Assembly: GCA_016786865.1 (NCBI GenBank)
Contig: JAEUVE010000019.1
Span: 229,725-293,724 of the forward strand
DNA: 64,000 nucleotides
Direction: 5' to 3'
DNA from: Sediminibacterium sp.
GTDB taxonomy: Bacteria > Bacteroidota > Bacteroidia > Chitinophagales > Chitinophagaceae
Of the stretch, positions 1 to 8,654 are shown one piece after another. Under the pieces are notes generated by a model, which ran no database searches, was not told where the DNA came from, and saw only the letters and a list, made by a program, of their open reading frames with translations. Every line of letters begins with the position of its first letter. Position 1 is the stretch's first letter. The translations under genes were made by a program, and so were the position numbers.

Positions 1-2
1 CC

Positions 3-641
3 GTTGAAGGCATCCGGGAAAAATACAGCGCAGAATTCTATCCCTTCGAAGTACGCGAAAGCGGCGGCGGATGGCAGTTCCTGACCAAGAAAGATTACCA
101 CAAAACCATTGCACAACTCAATGGAGATAAGTTTCTGAAGCGCCTGTCGAATGCTGCGTTGGAAACCCTCGCCATTGTTGCCTACAAACAGCCCATTACC
201 AAAGGAGAGATCGAGGCAATCCGGGGCGTAAACAGCGATTACAGCATTCAAAAATTACTGGAGAAAGAACTGATCCTGATCAGCGGAAGAAACGAGCAAT
301 TGCCCGGAAAACCACTGGTATACGCCACTTCCAAAACCTTCATGGACTACTTCGGACTCAACAGTACCTCCGATCTTCCCAAAATCAAGGAAGTGCTGGC
401 AGACCAGCTGGTGGAAGGCACCATCATTCGTCCGGAAGACTTTACCGACCAGCCTGTTGCAGATATTACCGGCGAAACATCCGGCGATGTATCTGTTCTG
501 GAGGTAAACGAGGAAGGAGAACTCATCGTGCATGCTGAACCCGAAACAACTGAGGCAGCAGAAACAGATACAAACGAAGACAACAACAATACGGATGAAG
601 CTTCATCCGATGCAACCACAGAAGAAAACAATCCGGAATAA
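3..641 (+). CDS. scpB: Segregation and condensation protein B (ScpB), 5' end missing
   Basis: ScpB is the winged-helix subunit that, with ScpA, binds SMC to condense and segregate the chromosome. The reading frame is open from the first bases of the window, so the N-terminus lies outside it. The segment ETLAIVAYKQPITKGEIEAI is the hallmark of the family and sits in the second winged helix. It is followed by GRNEQLPGKPLVYATSKTF, also typical. After about residue 150 of the visible part, the protein ends in an acidic low-complexity tail rich in E, T, D and N, which is common in Bacteroidota ScpB. lysA follows 22 bases downstream. Identity is secure; only the start is unseen. Confidence 0.95.
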   Translation, partial: VEGIREKYSAEFYPFEVRESGGGWQFLTKKDYHKTIAQLNGDKFLKRLSNAALETLAIVAYKQPITKGEIEAIRGVNSDYSIQKLLEKELILISGRNEQLPGKPLVYATSKTFMDYFGLNSTSDLPKIKEVLADQLVEGTIIRPEDFTDQPVADITGETSGDVSVLEVNEEGELIVHAEPETTEAAETDTNEDNNNTDEASSDATTEENNPE

Positions 642-651
642 TTCTGGATAT

Positions 652-659
652 TATCTTTG
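652..659 (+). promoter_or_regulatory. Bacteroidota -7 promoter element upstream of lysA
   Basis: TATCTTTG matches the TAnnTTTG consensus exactly and ends four bases before the lysA ATG at 664. A transcript from it would have almost no leader. No clear -33 TTTG was seen at the right distance, so this is sequence-based inference only. Confidence 0.4.
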
Positions 660-663
660 CGGA

Positions 664-1878
664 ATGTCTACCTCCCTCAGCAACAAGCAACTGGCTGCAA
701 TGGCAGCCAAATACGGCACACCACTTTATGTATACAATGCAGACCGCATTACGCTTCAGTACCAGCAATTACAAAGCGCATTTGAAGGGGTAAATGCCCG
801 CTTTTTCTATGCCTGTAAGGCGCTGACCAACATCAGCATCCTGAAGCATATCCGTTCGCTCGGATGCAATATCGACTGTAGTTCTGTAAATGAAGCACAA
901 CTGGCCCTCAGGGCAGGCTTTGCACCGGAAAATATTTTGTACACCAGCAATGGTATTGCCTTCGAAGAAATTGAAACCGCTGCCGGGTTCGGCATCAACA
1001 TTAATATAGACAGTTTATCCAACCTCGAAAAGTTTGGAAAAAAATTCGGGCACAGCTATCCGGTAGGTATCCGGCTTCGTCCGAATATCATGGCCGGAGG
1101 AAACCTGAAAATATCCACGGGTCATGAAAAAAGCAAATTCGGCATTCCGATAGAACAGCTAAGCGAAATTCTGGAACTGGTAAAACAGTACAATCTGCAC
1201 ATTGCCGGTTTGCATATCCATACCGGAAGCGAAATCAAAGACGTAGCTGTATTCATGCAGGTAGCAGAACTTTTTACCGACCTCGTACCGCATTTCCCTG
1301 AACTGCGTTTCCTGGACCTGGGTGGTGGATTTAAGGTACCCTACAAAGATGAAGAAACCGGAACAGATATTCCGCTGCTGGCTTCCAGCGTGCAGCAGGT
1401 ACTGAAGCAGCTTGAAGCAACCCATGGTAAAAGCTTTCAGGCCTGGTTCGAACCCGGTAAATATATGGTAAGCGAATCCGGCAGTTTCATCACCACGGTA
1501 AATGTGATCAAGGAAAACAAGAACACCACATTTGCAGGCGTGAACAGCGGCTTCAATCACCTGATCCGGCCCATGTTTTACGAAGCTTATCACCGGATCC
1601 GCAACATCAGCAATCCGGAAGGCCCGCTGAAGAAATACACCGTAACCGGAAACATCTGCGAAACAGACACTTTTGCAACCGACCGGGAACTGAATGAGGT
1701 ACGCGAAGGAGATTTGCTGGTATTCGACAATGCGGGCGCTTATGGCTTTGAAATGGGCAGTAATTACAATTCCCGGTATCTGCCCGCTCAGGTGATGGTA
1801 CGCAACGGCGAAGACCACCTGATCCGCAAAAGGGATGTTTTTGAGGATTTGTTAAGAAACCAGATAGAGCTGGATTGA
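664..1878 (+). CDS. lysA: Diaminopimelate decarboxylase
   Basis: Decarboxylates meso-diaminopimelate to L-lysine, the last step of lysine synthesis, in the cytoplasm. The product is 404 residues, normal for the fold-III PLP decarboxylases. Visible motifs are the PLP lysine in FYACKALTN (Lys52), HIHTGS near residue 184, the glycine-rich DLGGGF phosphate-binding loop, EPGKY near 263, and CETDTF near 332, which contributes the active-site cysteine across the dimer. The frame is open further upstream to 532, but that stretch overlaps scpB and lacks family similarity, so the ATG at 664 was chosen. An exact TAnnTTTG element sits four bases before it. Confidence 0.95.
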   Translation: MSTSLSNKQLAAMAAKYGTPLYVYNADRITLQYQQLQSAFEGVNARFFYACKALTNISILKHIRSLGCNIDCSSVNEAQLALRAGFAPENILYTSNGIAFEEIETAAGFGININIDSLSNLEKFGKKFGHSYPVGIRLRPNIMAGGNLKISTGHEKSKFGIPIEQLSEILELVKQYNLHIAGLHIHTGSEIKDVAVFMQVAELFTDLVPHFPELRFLDLGGGFKVPYKDEETGTDIPLLASSVQQVLKQLEATHGKSFQAWFEPGKYMVSESGSFITTVNVIKENKNTTFAGVNSGFNHLIRPMFYEAYHRIRNISNPEGPLKKYTVTGNICETDTFATDRELNEVREGDLLVFDNAGAYGFEMGSNYNSRYLPAQVMVRNGEDHLIRKRDVFEDLLRNQIELD

Positions 1879-1903
1879 CTACTTATCAGTAGCTTGCATT
1901 TAG

Positions 1904-2686
1904 ATGATCGAGATTAAGGATATCAGTAAAAGTTTTGAAGGCAGAACCATTCTGGATGGCATCAGCGCCGTTATGGAAACAGGTAAATGCAACCTCATTA
2001 TTGGCGCCAGCGGCAGCGGTAAAACCGTACTAACCAAATGCATGGTAGGATTGTTTAAACCCGAAACCGGTTTAATTTCCTACGATGGCAGCGATATGGT
2101 TACCATCGACAAGAAAGAACGAAAAAACCTTCGCCAAAAGATCGGTATGCTTTTTCAGGGAAGCGCCCTGTTCGATTCCATGACTGTTGAGGAAAACGTG
2201 CTCTTTCCCCTGCATATGTTTACCCGGCTCACCCAGGCAGAAAAAAAGAAACGCGCGGCGGAAGTGCTGGAAAGGGTGAACCTGCAGGAAGCGCATCACC
2301 GCTTTCCGGCAGAAATCAGCGGGGGCATGAAAAAACGCGTGGGTATTGCACGTGCCATTGTACTGAACCCGCAATACCTTTTTTGTGATGAGCCCAATTC
2401 CGGTCTGGATCCGCAAACCTCACTGGTAATTGATAAGCTGATCCGGGAAATTACCGTTGAATACAATATCACTACCATTGTGGTTACGCACGACATGAAC
2501 AGTGTGATGGAAATAGGCGATCATATCGTGTACCTGCACCAGGGAAGAAAGCAATGGGAAGGCACCAACAAAGACATTATTTTCAGCAAAGACGAATTAC
2601 TCAATAATTTCATTTTCGCTTCCGAGTTCCTGCACGATGCCAAGCAACTGCGGATGATGGAAGCAGAAGGAAAAACCGGTAAATAA
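1904..2686 (+). CDS. ABC transporter ATP-binding protein, MlaF/Mkl type
   Basis: Cytoplasmic ATPase of an Mla-type lipid transporter, which moves phospholipid between the membranes. Visible are Walker A GASGSGKT (residues 34-41), the Q-loop in MLFQGSALFDSM, the signature SGGMKKRVGIARA, Walker B YLFCDEPNSGLDP, and the H-loop in VVTHDM. The motif FQGSALFDS and the variant signature GGM(K/R)KR are typical of the MlaF branch rather than of nutrient importers. No MlaE permease or MlaD partner is in the window, so these must be encoded elsewhere. The start lies 25 bases after lysA and no Shine-Dalgarno sequence is seen. Confidence 0.85.
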   Translation: MIEIKDISKSFEGRTILDGISAVMETGKCNLIIGASGSGKTVLTKCMVGLFKPETGLISYDGSDMVTIDKKERKNLRQKIGMLFQGSALFDSMTVEENVLFPLHMFTRLTQAEKKKRAAEVLERVNLQEAHHRFPAEISGGMKKRVGIARAIVLNPQYLFCDEPNSGLDPQTSLVIDKLIREITVEYNITTIVVTHDMNSVMEIGDHIVYLHQGRKQWEGTNKDIIFSKDELLNNFIFASEFLHDAKQLRMMEAEGKTGK

Positions 2687-2714
2687 ATTCGCCATACTGC
2701 ACAAATCATTCACT

Positions 2715-3215
2715 ATGGGCTATAAATTATTCCTGGCATCTCTGTTCAGCACACTGGTACTGTTTGGATCGGCACAAACGGCCATCGACAACAGACCACC
2801 TTACGAAAAGAATCCTGCCATTCCGGAGTTCAAAATCTTGCAGACAGATAGTACCTGGTTTACAAACAAAGACCTTCCTGCCTATCCGTACACGGCCATT
2901 ATTTACTTCAGCCCCGAATGCGGCCATTGCCAGCATGAGGCAGAAGATATTGCCAAAAATATAGACAGCCTGCAAAAGGTATTCTTTATATGGGCCAGCT
3001 ACCGGGACCTCACCGATATCCGGAATTTTTACCACCATTATCAATTCAACAAATTTCCTAATATCAGAATGGGAAGAGATCCGCAGTATTTCCTGCCTTC
3101 ATTCTTTCAGGCCAGGTATACCCCATTTGTAGCTTTATACAATAAAGACAGGCAGTTTGTGAAAGCCTGGGAAATGGGTGTAGAAATACCTGAATTGTTG
3201 CAATTTATTCGGTAA
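2715..3215 (+). CDS. Secreted thioredoxin-like protein
   Basis: A 166-residue protein with an N-terminal signal peptide (MGYKLFLASLFSTLVLFGSAQ, cleavage about residue 21) and one thioredoxin-fold domain. The active-site motif is CGHC in YFSPECGHCQHEAEDI (about residues 73-76), so it should act in the periplasm as a thiol-disulfide or redoxin-type protein. The later TPFVALY contains the cis-proline typical of the fold. It follows the ABC ATPase by 28 bases on the same strand and may be co-transcribed. Substrate unknown. Confidence 0.75.
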   Translation: MGYKLFLASLFSTLVLFGSAQTAIDNRPPYEKNPAIPEFKILQTDSTWFTNKDLPAYPYTAIIYFSPECGHCQHEAEDIAKNIDSLQKVFFIWASYRDLTDIRNFYHHYQFNKFPNIRMGRDPQYFLPSFFQARYTPFVALYNKDRQFVKAWEMGVEIPELLQFIR

Positions 3216-3277
3216 AAATGTAACGGCATGGCCGTACCTTTAGGGCACAAATCTTAATCATTTAAAATATTGCATCT

Positions 3278-4207
3278 ATGAAAGTTACTGTAGTAGGCGC
3301 TGGTGCCGTTGGAGCAACCTGTGCCGATAATATCGCCCGTAAAGAACTGTGTACTGAGCTTGTTCTGCTGGATATTAAAGAAGGCCTGGCAGAAGGTAAG
3401 GCGCAGGATATGATGCAGACTGCAGCTTTACTCGGATTCGACACCAAAGTAGTTGGAAGTACCAACGATTATTCAAAAACTGCAGGCAGCAGTGTGGTAG
3501 TGATCACTTCCGGTATTCCACGTAAACCAGGTATGACCAGGGAAGAACTGATCGGTACCAACGCAGGCATTGTAAAAGGTGTGGCAGAAAACATTTTGAA
3601 ATATTCTCCGGACGCCATCATCATCGTGATCAGTAATCCAATGGATACCATGACCTACCTGGCGCTTAAATCTACCGGTTTACCAAAGAACAGAATCATT
3701 GGTATGGGTGGTACTTTAGACAGCAGCCGCTTTAAATATCAGCTGAGCCAACACCTTGGATGCAGCCCTTCCGACCTGAACGCAGTAGTAGTTGGCGGAC
3801 ACGGAGACACAACCATGATTCCGCTGATCCGTTATGCAACCTGGAACAGCGCCCCTGTAACTGATTTTCTGACTGCAGAACAGCAGCAGCAGATCGTGAA
3901 CGACACCATGGTAGGTGGCGCAACATTAACCAAGCTGATCGGAACTTCTGCATGGTATGCACCAGGCGCTGCCGGAGCTGCTTTGGTAGAAAGCATTGTA
4001 CGCGATCAGAAAAAATTATTTACCTGCTGTGTTAGTCTCGATGGCGAATACGGACAGAAAGACATCTGTTTGGGTGTTCCTGTTACCATTGGTAAAAATG
4101 GCTGGGAAAAAATCATCGACTTTAAACTGAATGCAGAAGAACAGGCCGCCTTCAATAAGAGTGCAGATGCCGTACGCAATATGAACGAAGTGCTGAGCAC
4201 TTTATAA
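3278..4207 (+). CDS. mdh: Malate dehydrogenase
   Basis: NAD-dependent oxidation of malate to oxaloacetate in the TCA cycle. The 309-residue length fits the LDH-like bacterial MDH family. Visible are the Rossmann motif VVGAGAVGATC at the N-terminus, DIKEGLAEGKAQDM, the mobile active-site loop SGIPRKPGMTREEL, and the catalytic histidine in VVGGHGDTTMIPL (His175). Arg in the GIPRKPGM loop supports malate over lactate specificity. A strong hairpin with a T-run follows at 4230-4262. The window also contains isocitrate dehydrogenase and both glyoxylate-shunt enzymes. Confidence 0.95.
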   Translation: MKVTVVGAGAVGATCADNIARKELCTELVLLDIKEGLAEGKAQDMMQTAALLGFDTKVVGSTNDYSKTAGSSVVVITSGIPRKPGMTREELIGTNAGIVKGVAENILKYSPDAIIIVISNPMDTMTYLALKSTGLPKNRIIGMGGTLDSSRFKYQLSQHLGCSPSDLNAVVVGGHGDTTMIPLIRYATWNSAPVTDFLTAEQQQQIVNDTMVGGATLTKLIGTSAWYAPGAAGAALVESIVRDQKKLFTCCVSLDGEYGQKDICLGVPVTIGKNGWEKIIDFKLNAEEQAAFNKSADAVRNMNEVLSTL

Positions 4208-4229
4208 TGTAAATGACAATTAAATTCAG

Positions 4230-4262
4230 ATCCCGGTTGCGAAAGTGACCGGGATTTTTTTT
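4230..4262 (+). terminator. Rho-independent terminator after mdh
   Basis: ATCCCGGT (4230-4237) pairs perfectly with ACCGGGAT (4248-4255) around a 10-base loop and is followed by a T-run. It lies between mdh and the convergent glycosyltransferase gene. Confidence 0.85.
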
Positions 4263-4282
4263 GCGGGTCAGCTACATGCCGG

Positions 4283-5302
4283 TCAGCTCAACAGCTGCAT
4301 AACTGTTTGGCTAATCAGCGGAATATCCTGCTGACGCATACAATTAAAATGCCCTTTGGGACATTGGCGCGTACCATAATTGGAACAGGGCTGGCAGGAC
4401 AGGCCGGGTACCAGGAAGTTTTCATGTGCTTTTCCGGAAGCATGTTGCTGCAATTGCGTTTTGCCGTAGTAGGGCTCCACATCGAGCAGGGGTGAAGTAC
4501 CGCCCCAGATGGCCAGTACTTTTTTATTGAAGGCGCAGGCAATGTACTGCAAACCCGTATCGTGCGAAATCACCAGCCTCGACCTGCGTACAATATCGGC
4601 AGATTCGTGCAGGCTGAACTTACCGCAGGCATTGTATACTTTCACCGGATCCACCGCAGCAATGGCCTCCCCTTCTGTACGATCCTCCTTACCTCCTACC
4701 AGGATGATCGGAAATTCGATGCGGGTGCAGAGTTCCTTTAATTTTTCTACCGGAAGTTTTTTGGTAAAATAAGATGCACCGATCACAATAGCAATAAACC
4801 CTGCACTATGCGACATCGGAATATCATTCGCTTTGATGTGCTGATCCTCCGGAATAAAATAATCCAGCCCCCTCCCATCGTTTACGGCGCCGGTGGGCGC
4901 AATGGCATCCAGACAACGATCCGTAATATGTCTGCGGGGCATCCGGTTGATGCCGAAGCGGGTCAATAGGAATTTCTGGAAACTTAGTTTTTCATAAGCC
5001 AGAACCGGAACCTGCAATCTCATCCGGATAATAGTGGTTCTGAAATTCTTGTGCAGGTCTACTATATAATCGAACTGTTCGGTTTTCAGTTCTTCAATCA
5101 GCTCGCTGAGGTTGTTGTTGAAATAATGAAACTGATCTATGTAGGGATTGGCTTCTGTAACCGCCCTGAAGGAAAGCTTGGTTAAAAAATGAACCCTGGC
5201 GCCGGGTACCTGCTGCTTAAGGCAACGGATGGCCGGCGAAGCAAGTACGATATCTCCGATAGAGGAAAAACGAATAACCAGGAATTTTTTATTGCTCCAC
5301 AT
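4283..5302 (-). CDS. Glycosyltransferase family 9 (heptosyltransferase-like)
   Basis: Member of the ADP-heptose:LPS heptosyltransferase family, which adds heptose or a related sugar to lipid A-core at the inner face of the inner membrane. The 339-residue protein begins with FLVIRFSSIGDIVLASPAIR, the typical GT9 N-terminus, and carries SHDTGLQYIACAFNKKVLAIWG, the nucleotide-sugar binding signature of the second domain. The C-terminal part has a cysteine cluster (CQPCSNYGTRQCPKGHFNC), common in Bacteroidota GT9 proteins. Its first 14 bases overlap the 3' end of the upstream MFS gene, so translation is probably coupled. The exact acceptor cannot be told. Confidence 0.85.
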   Translation of the reverse strand: MWSNKKFLVIRFSSIGDIVLASPAIRCLKQQVPGARVHFLTKLSFRAVTEANPYIDQFHYFNNNLSELIEELKTEQFDYIVDLHKNFRTTIIRMRLQVPVLAYEKLSFQKFLLTRFGINRMPRRHITDRCLDAIAPTGAVNDGRGLDYFIPEDQHIKANDIPMSHSAGFIAIVIGASYFTKKLPVEKLKELCTRIEFPIILVGGKEDRTEGEAIAAVDPVKVYNACGKFSLHESADIVRRSRLVISHDTGLQYIACAFNKKVLAIWGGTSPLLDVEPYYGKTQLQQHASGKAHENFLVPGLSCQPCSNYGTRQCPKGHFNCMRQQDIPLISQTVMQLLS

Positions 5303-6554
5303 AGTTCAGGTCCTTGTGAAAAGTTTCCTCTGTAAAGTAAAAGGCAATCATCGAAATGGTCATTACCACCAAGCCCGTGATTACACCGCTTTGCAGCAAA
5401 CCCCATCCCCAGGTTTTCTGAAACAGGTCCAGGAACATCAGGTTAATGAACGGCAATGCACCGCGCACCATATTGGGAATGGTAGTGGCCGCTGTGGCAC
5501 GCAGGTTGGTCCCGAACTGTTCTGCACCCATGGTTACAAAAATGGCCCAGAAACCGGTACTGAATCCCAGCAAACCGCAAATGCCGTACATCCGCACATC
5601 GCTGTTGTTGTAACTGCTGAAGAAAAGGCCGAGGGCCAGGATGCTCAGGATATAAAAAGTAAGCAGGGCTTTTTTCCTGCTCATAAAATACTGACTTACC
5701 AAACCAATCAGGATATCACCAATCGCAATGCCCACGTAGGCATACATGATGGCCCGGCCACTGTCGATGGCATTTGTACCATAAATATCTGTGGCAAAAC
5801 GGTTGCTCAGGTTCACCAGGATGCCGATCACATACCAGGTAGGCAATCCAATCAGGATGGCCAGCATGTATTTTCTGAATCTTTTCCAATTGTTGAAGAA
5901 CATCAGGAAGTTGCCCCGCTGCACAGTTGCCTGGTGCTTCACATGGGTAAACATGCCGCTCTCCACCACAGAGATCCGGAGCAGCAATAAACCAATACCC
6001 AGGGCTCCGCCAATTTTATAACAGAGCCGCCAGTCTTCTGTAAACTGGTAAACAAAATAGGCAAACACGGCGCCAAACAAACCAATACCGGCAACAAGGG
6101 AAGTACCCACGCCTCTTTTATTTTTAGGAAGCAGTTCACTTACCAGGGTAATTCCTGCACCCAGTTCGCCCGCCAGGCCAATGCCCGCAATGAAACGGGC
6201 CCATGCATACTGGTCTACGGTCTGTACAAAGCCGGTGAAGAAATTGGCAATCGAATACAATGCGATGGAACCGAACAAAACACTGAGGCGCCCTTTTTTA
6301 TCGCCAATGGTTCCCCAAATGATTCCGCCGATGAGCAATCCGACCATCTGCCAGTTGATAATCTTGGTACTGGCTGCCAGCACCTGCACTTTATTGGATA
6401 GTTCTATACCCAGGCCCTGCAAACTCGGTTCCCGCACAATGGTAAACAGCAACAGATCGTAGATGTCTACAAAATAGCCGAGCGCTGCAACTACTACCGG
6501 CAGCGAAAGAATGCCATAAACTTTGGAGTGGTGAGCCGGTGCAGGATGCGTCAT
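5289..6554 (-). CDS. MFS transporter
   Basis: Major facilitator protein of 421 residues with about 12 hydrophobic segments. Family signs are GGIIWGTIGDKKGRLSVLFGS, the loop 2-3 motif (GxxxDxxGRR-like), and GLAGELGAGITLVSELLPKNKRG at the fourth and fifth helices, typical of the metabolite:proton symporter branch. A longer open frame reaches 6617, but the ATG at 6554 (MTHPAPAH) was chosen because it lies four bases after the stop of the DedA gene upstream. Its 3' end overlaps the GT9 start by 14 bases. The substrate is not evident. Confidence 0.8.
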   Translation of the reverse strand: MTHPAPAHHSKVYGILSLPVVVAALGYFVDIYDLLLFTIVREPSLQGLGIELSNKVQVLAASTKIINWQMVGLLIGGIIWGTIGDKKGRLSVLFGSIALYSIANFFTGFVQTVDQYAWARFIAGIGLAGELGAGITLVSELLPKNKRGVGTSLVAGIGLFGAVFAYFVYQFTEDWRLCYKIGGALGIGLLLLRISVVESGMFTHVKHQATVQRGNFLMFFNNWKRFRKYMLAILIGLPTWYVIGILVNLSNRFATDIYGTNAIDSGRAIMYAYVGIAIGDILIGLVSQYFMSRKKALLTFYILSILALGLFFSSYNNSDVRMYGICGLLGFSTGFWAIFVTMGAEQFGTNLRATAATTIPNMVRGALPFINLMFLDLFQKTWGWGLLQSGVITGLVVMTISMIAFYFTEETFHKDLNYVEQ

Positions 6555-6558
6555 GGGT

Positions 6559-7230
6559 TTATTTCTTTTTATTGAATACCAGTTTAATAATGACCGGAGC
6601 AGTGGTAACGAGCACAATTCCCAGCACGATCACTTCCAGGTGATCCTTCAGATCAAATCCAAACTGCGAAAGAATCCATTTCTGCAGAAAATGTCCTGCA
6701 ATCAGCATGCTCGATACCCAGGACACACAACCCACCACATTAAAGAAGGAAAACTTCTTTTGGTCCATCTGCACTATACCGGCCACAATCGGCGCAAATG
6801 TTCTTACAATAGGAATGAAACGGGCCACGATGATGGCGCCACCTCCGTGCTTCTCATAAAAATCGTGTGCCTGCACCAGGTAATGTCTTTTAAAGAACAG
6901 GTTCTCCTTCCACTCGTACATGGCAGGTCCTACTTTTTTTCCAAACCAGTATCCGGTAGCATTACCAAGGATACCTGCAATGGAAATCAGGACCATGAGC
7001 TGCAATAAATCGAGGTATTCATTTCCGGTAGGGATAAATTCATTAGCAATATTGGTACTGTAAATTCCGGCTACAAACAACAAACTATCGCCCGGTAAAA
7101 AGAATCCTGCAAACAATCCGGTTTCTGCAAACACCACCAGCATAATAAGCCAGAGCCCGCCGTGCTCAATATAAAACTGAGGCTGTAACAACTGAGACCA
7201 GTGAAAATCCAATAATATCTGCATTAACAT
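6559..7230 (-). CDS. DedA family (VTT domain) membrane protein
   Basis: Inner-membrane protein of 223 residues. DedA/VTT proteins include lipid-carrier and phospholipid flippases and are linked to envelope homeostasis. Visible family marks are AETGLFAGFFLPGDSLLFVAG at the first re-entrant region, GNATGYWFGKKVGP, and ARFIPIVRTFAPIVAG, with the conserved arginines and prolines needed for function in this family. It sits between a dicarboxylate symporter (24 bases upstream) and the MFS gene (4 bases downstream), probably in one transcript. Confidence 0.9.
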   Translation of the reverse strand: MLMQILLDFHWSQLLQPQFYIEHGGLWLIMLVVFAETGLFAGFFLPGDSLLFVAGIYSTNIANEFIPTGNEYLDLLQLMVLISIAGILGNATGYWFGKKVGPAMYEWKENLFFKRHYLVQAHDFYEKHGGGAIIVARFIPIVRTFAPIVAGIVQMDQKKFSFFNVVGCVSWVSSMLIAGHFLQKWILSQFGFDLKDHLEVIVLGIVLVTTAPVIIKLVFNKKK

Positions 7231-7254
7231 AACTCGCTGATTTCTGATTTAAAT

Positions 7255-8514
7255 TTATACAACTTGCGCTTCCTGCGGAACTTCTGCGCCAAGCTCTCCC
7301 TCCCATTTGCTCACCACGCTGGTAGCCAAAGCATTTCCCAGTACATTGGTTCCAGTTCTGAACATATCGCAGAAATGGTCGATTGGCAGAATCAGTGCAA
7401 CACCTTCCGGTGGAATCTTGAACATGGCACAGGTGGCCAGTACAATGATCAGAGAAGCCCTGGGAACACCGGCAATTCCCTTACTGGTGAGCATCAATAC
7501 GAGCAACATGGTCAACTGCTCTCCGAGCGGCATATGAATACCGTAGGCCTGTGCAATGGCCAGACTCGCAAAAGTCATGTACATCATGCTGCCATCGAGG
7601 TTAAAGGAATAGCCCAGGGGCAGGATGAAAGAAACAATTTTATTCTTGCAACCAAATCTTTCCAGTTCCTCGGTAAGTTTCGGGAACACGGCTTCACTGC
7701 TGGTGGTACTGAAGGCAACCAGCAAAGGATTGGCAATATGGCGCAGAAGGCTCTTCATTCTCTTGCCGCCCAGTATCAGGTATCCTACGGTACAGAGCAG
7801 GAGCCACAAAGCAGCAATGCCCATTACGAAGTAACCGAAGTAGATAAAGTAAAAATTGAAGATAGACAATCCTTTTTCGGCTACCACGGCAGCCAGGGTA
7901 CCAAATACGCCGAAGGGCGCAAAATTCATTACGTAACCAACAATCTTCAGAATAATGTGCGCTGCCACATCCAGCGCTTTGATCAACGGTTTGGCATAGT
8001 CGCCTAAACTGGCCGCAGCCACGCCAAAGAGAATGGAGAACAGAACGATCTGCAGAATTTCATTGGTGGCCATGGCTTCGAATATGCTCGAAGGAACCAC
8101 GTGTTCAATGAATTTTTGTATAGAAAATTCAGAGGTTTTGCCCATCAGGTCTTTTAATCCCGAATTGTCTGCCTGTGAAAGATCTATATAGGAACCCGGC
8201 TTGAAAAAATTCACCAGGAGCATACCCACCAGCAAACTCACCAGTGAAGCGCTGATGAACCAGAGCATGGCTTTTCCGCCTACACGGCCCACCGTTTTCA
8301 TGTCTCCCAGTTTGGCTATGCCCACCACCAGCGTGGTAAAGACAAGCGGAGCAATAATGGTTTTAACCAGGCGAATAAAAATAGTACCCAGTAATTTGAT
8401 GTTTTTAGAGAAGGAACCCACCGTTTCCACAGAGGCTGTTTCGTGCACTATATATCCTGCCAGAATACCTAATACCATGGCAATCAGGATATACATCGTT
8501 AGCTTATTCTTCAT
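7255..8514 (-). CDS. Dicarboxylate/amino acid:cation symporter (DAACS)
   Basis: Inner-membrane sodium- or proton-coupled carrier of the glutamate/C4-dicarboxylate family (GltP/DctA), 419 residues. Visible are the serine-rich hairpin FSTTSSEAVFPK, the NLDGSMMY cation and substrate motif in TM7, the second hairpin SKGIAGVPRASL, and DMFRTGTNVLGNALAT in TM8, the substrate-binding helix. Arg in TM8 (FRTGTNV) suggests an acidic substrate such as glutamate, aspartate or a C4-dicarboxylate. It is the first gene of a probable four-gene minus-strand unit and is divergent from the APC permease. Confidence 0.88.
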   Translation of the reverse strand: MKNKLTMYILIAMVLGILAGYIVHETASVETVGSFSKNIKLLGTIFIRLVKTIIAPLVFTTLVVGIAKLGDMKTVGRVGGKAMLWFISASLVSLLVGMLLVNFFKPGSYIDLSQADNSGLKDLMGKTSEFSIQKFIEHVVPSSIFEAMATNEILQIVLFSILFGVAAASLGDYAKPLIKALDVAAHIILKIVGYVMNFAPFGVFGTLAAVVAEKGLSIFNFYFIYFGYFVMGIAALWLLLCTVGYLILGGKRMKSLLRHIANPLLVAFSTTSSEAVFPKLTEELERFGCKNKIVSFILPLGYSFNLDGSMMYMTFASLAIAQAYGIHMPLGEQLTMLLVLMLTSKGIAGVPRASLIIVLATCAMFKIPPEGVALILPIDHFCDMFRTGTNVLGNALATSVVSKWEGELGAEVPQEAQVV

Positions 8515-8654
8515 TCCGGCAATATTTGAAGCGGCAATATAACCGTTAAATTCCGAAAATGGGCACTCCGGGTTTGTATAAAGTTTTCGTGTATAAAAGC
8601 AATTTAATGCCTATTTTGCCAGAACATTTCTATCAGAACCCAATTAATTAACTT

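Noticed and set aside
1159..1818. Minus-strand open frame of 219 codons
   Set aside because: Antisense shadow of lysA.
5229..5990. Plus-strand open frame of 253 codons
   Set aside because: Antisense to the MFS and GT9 genes; translation is Q/H-rich without motifs.
8573..8618. TTTG and TATTTTG upstream of the APC permease as a promoter
   Set aside because: Spacing of about 35 bases is too long, and the -7 element is one base short of consensus.
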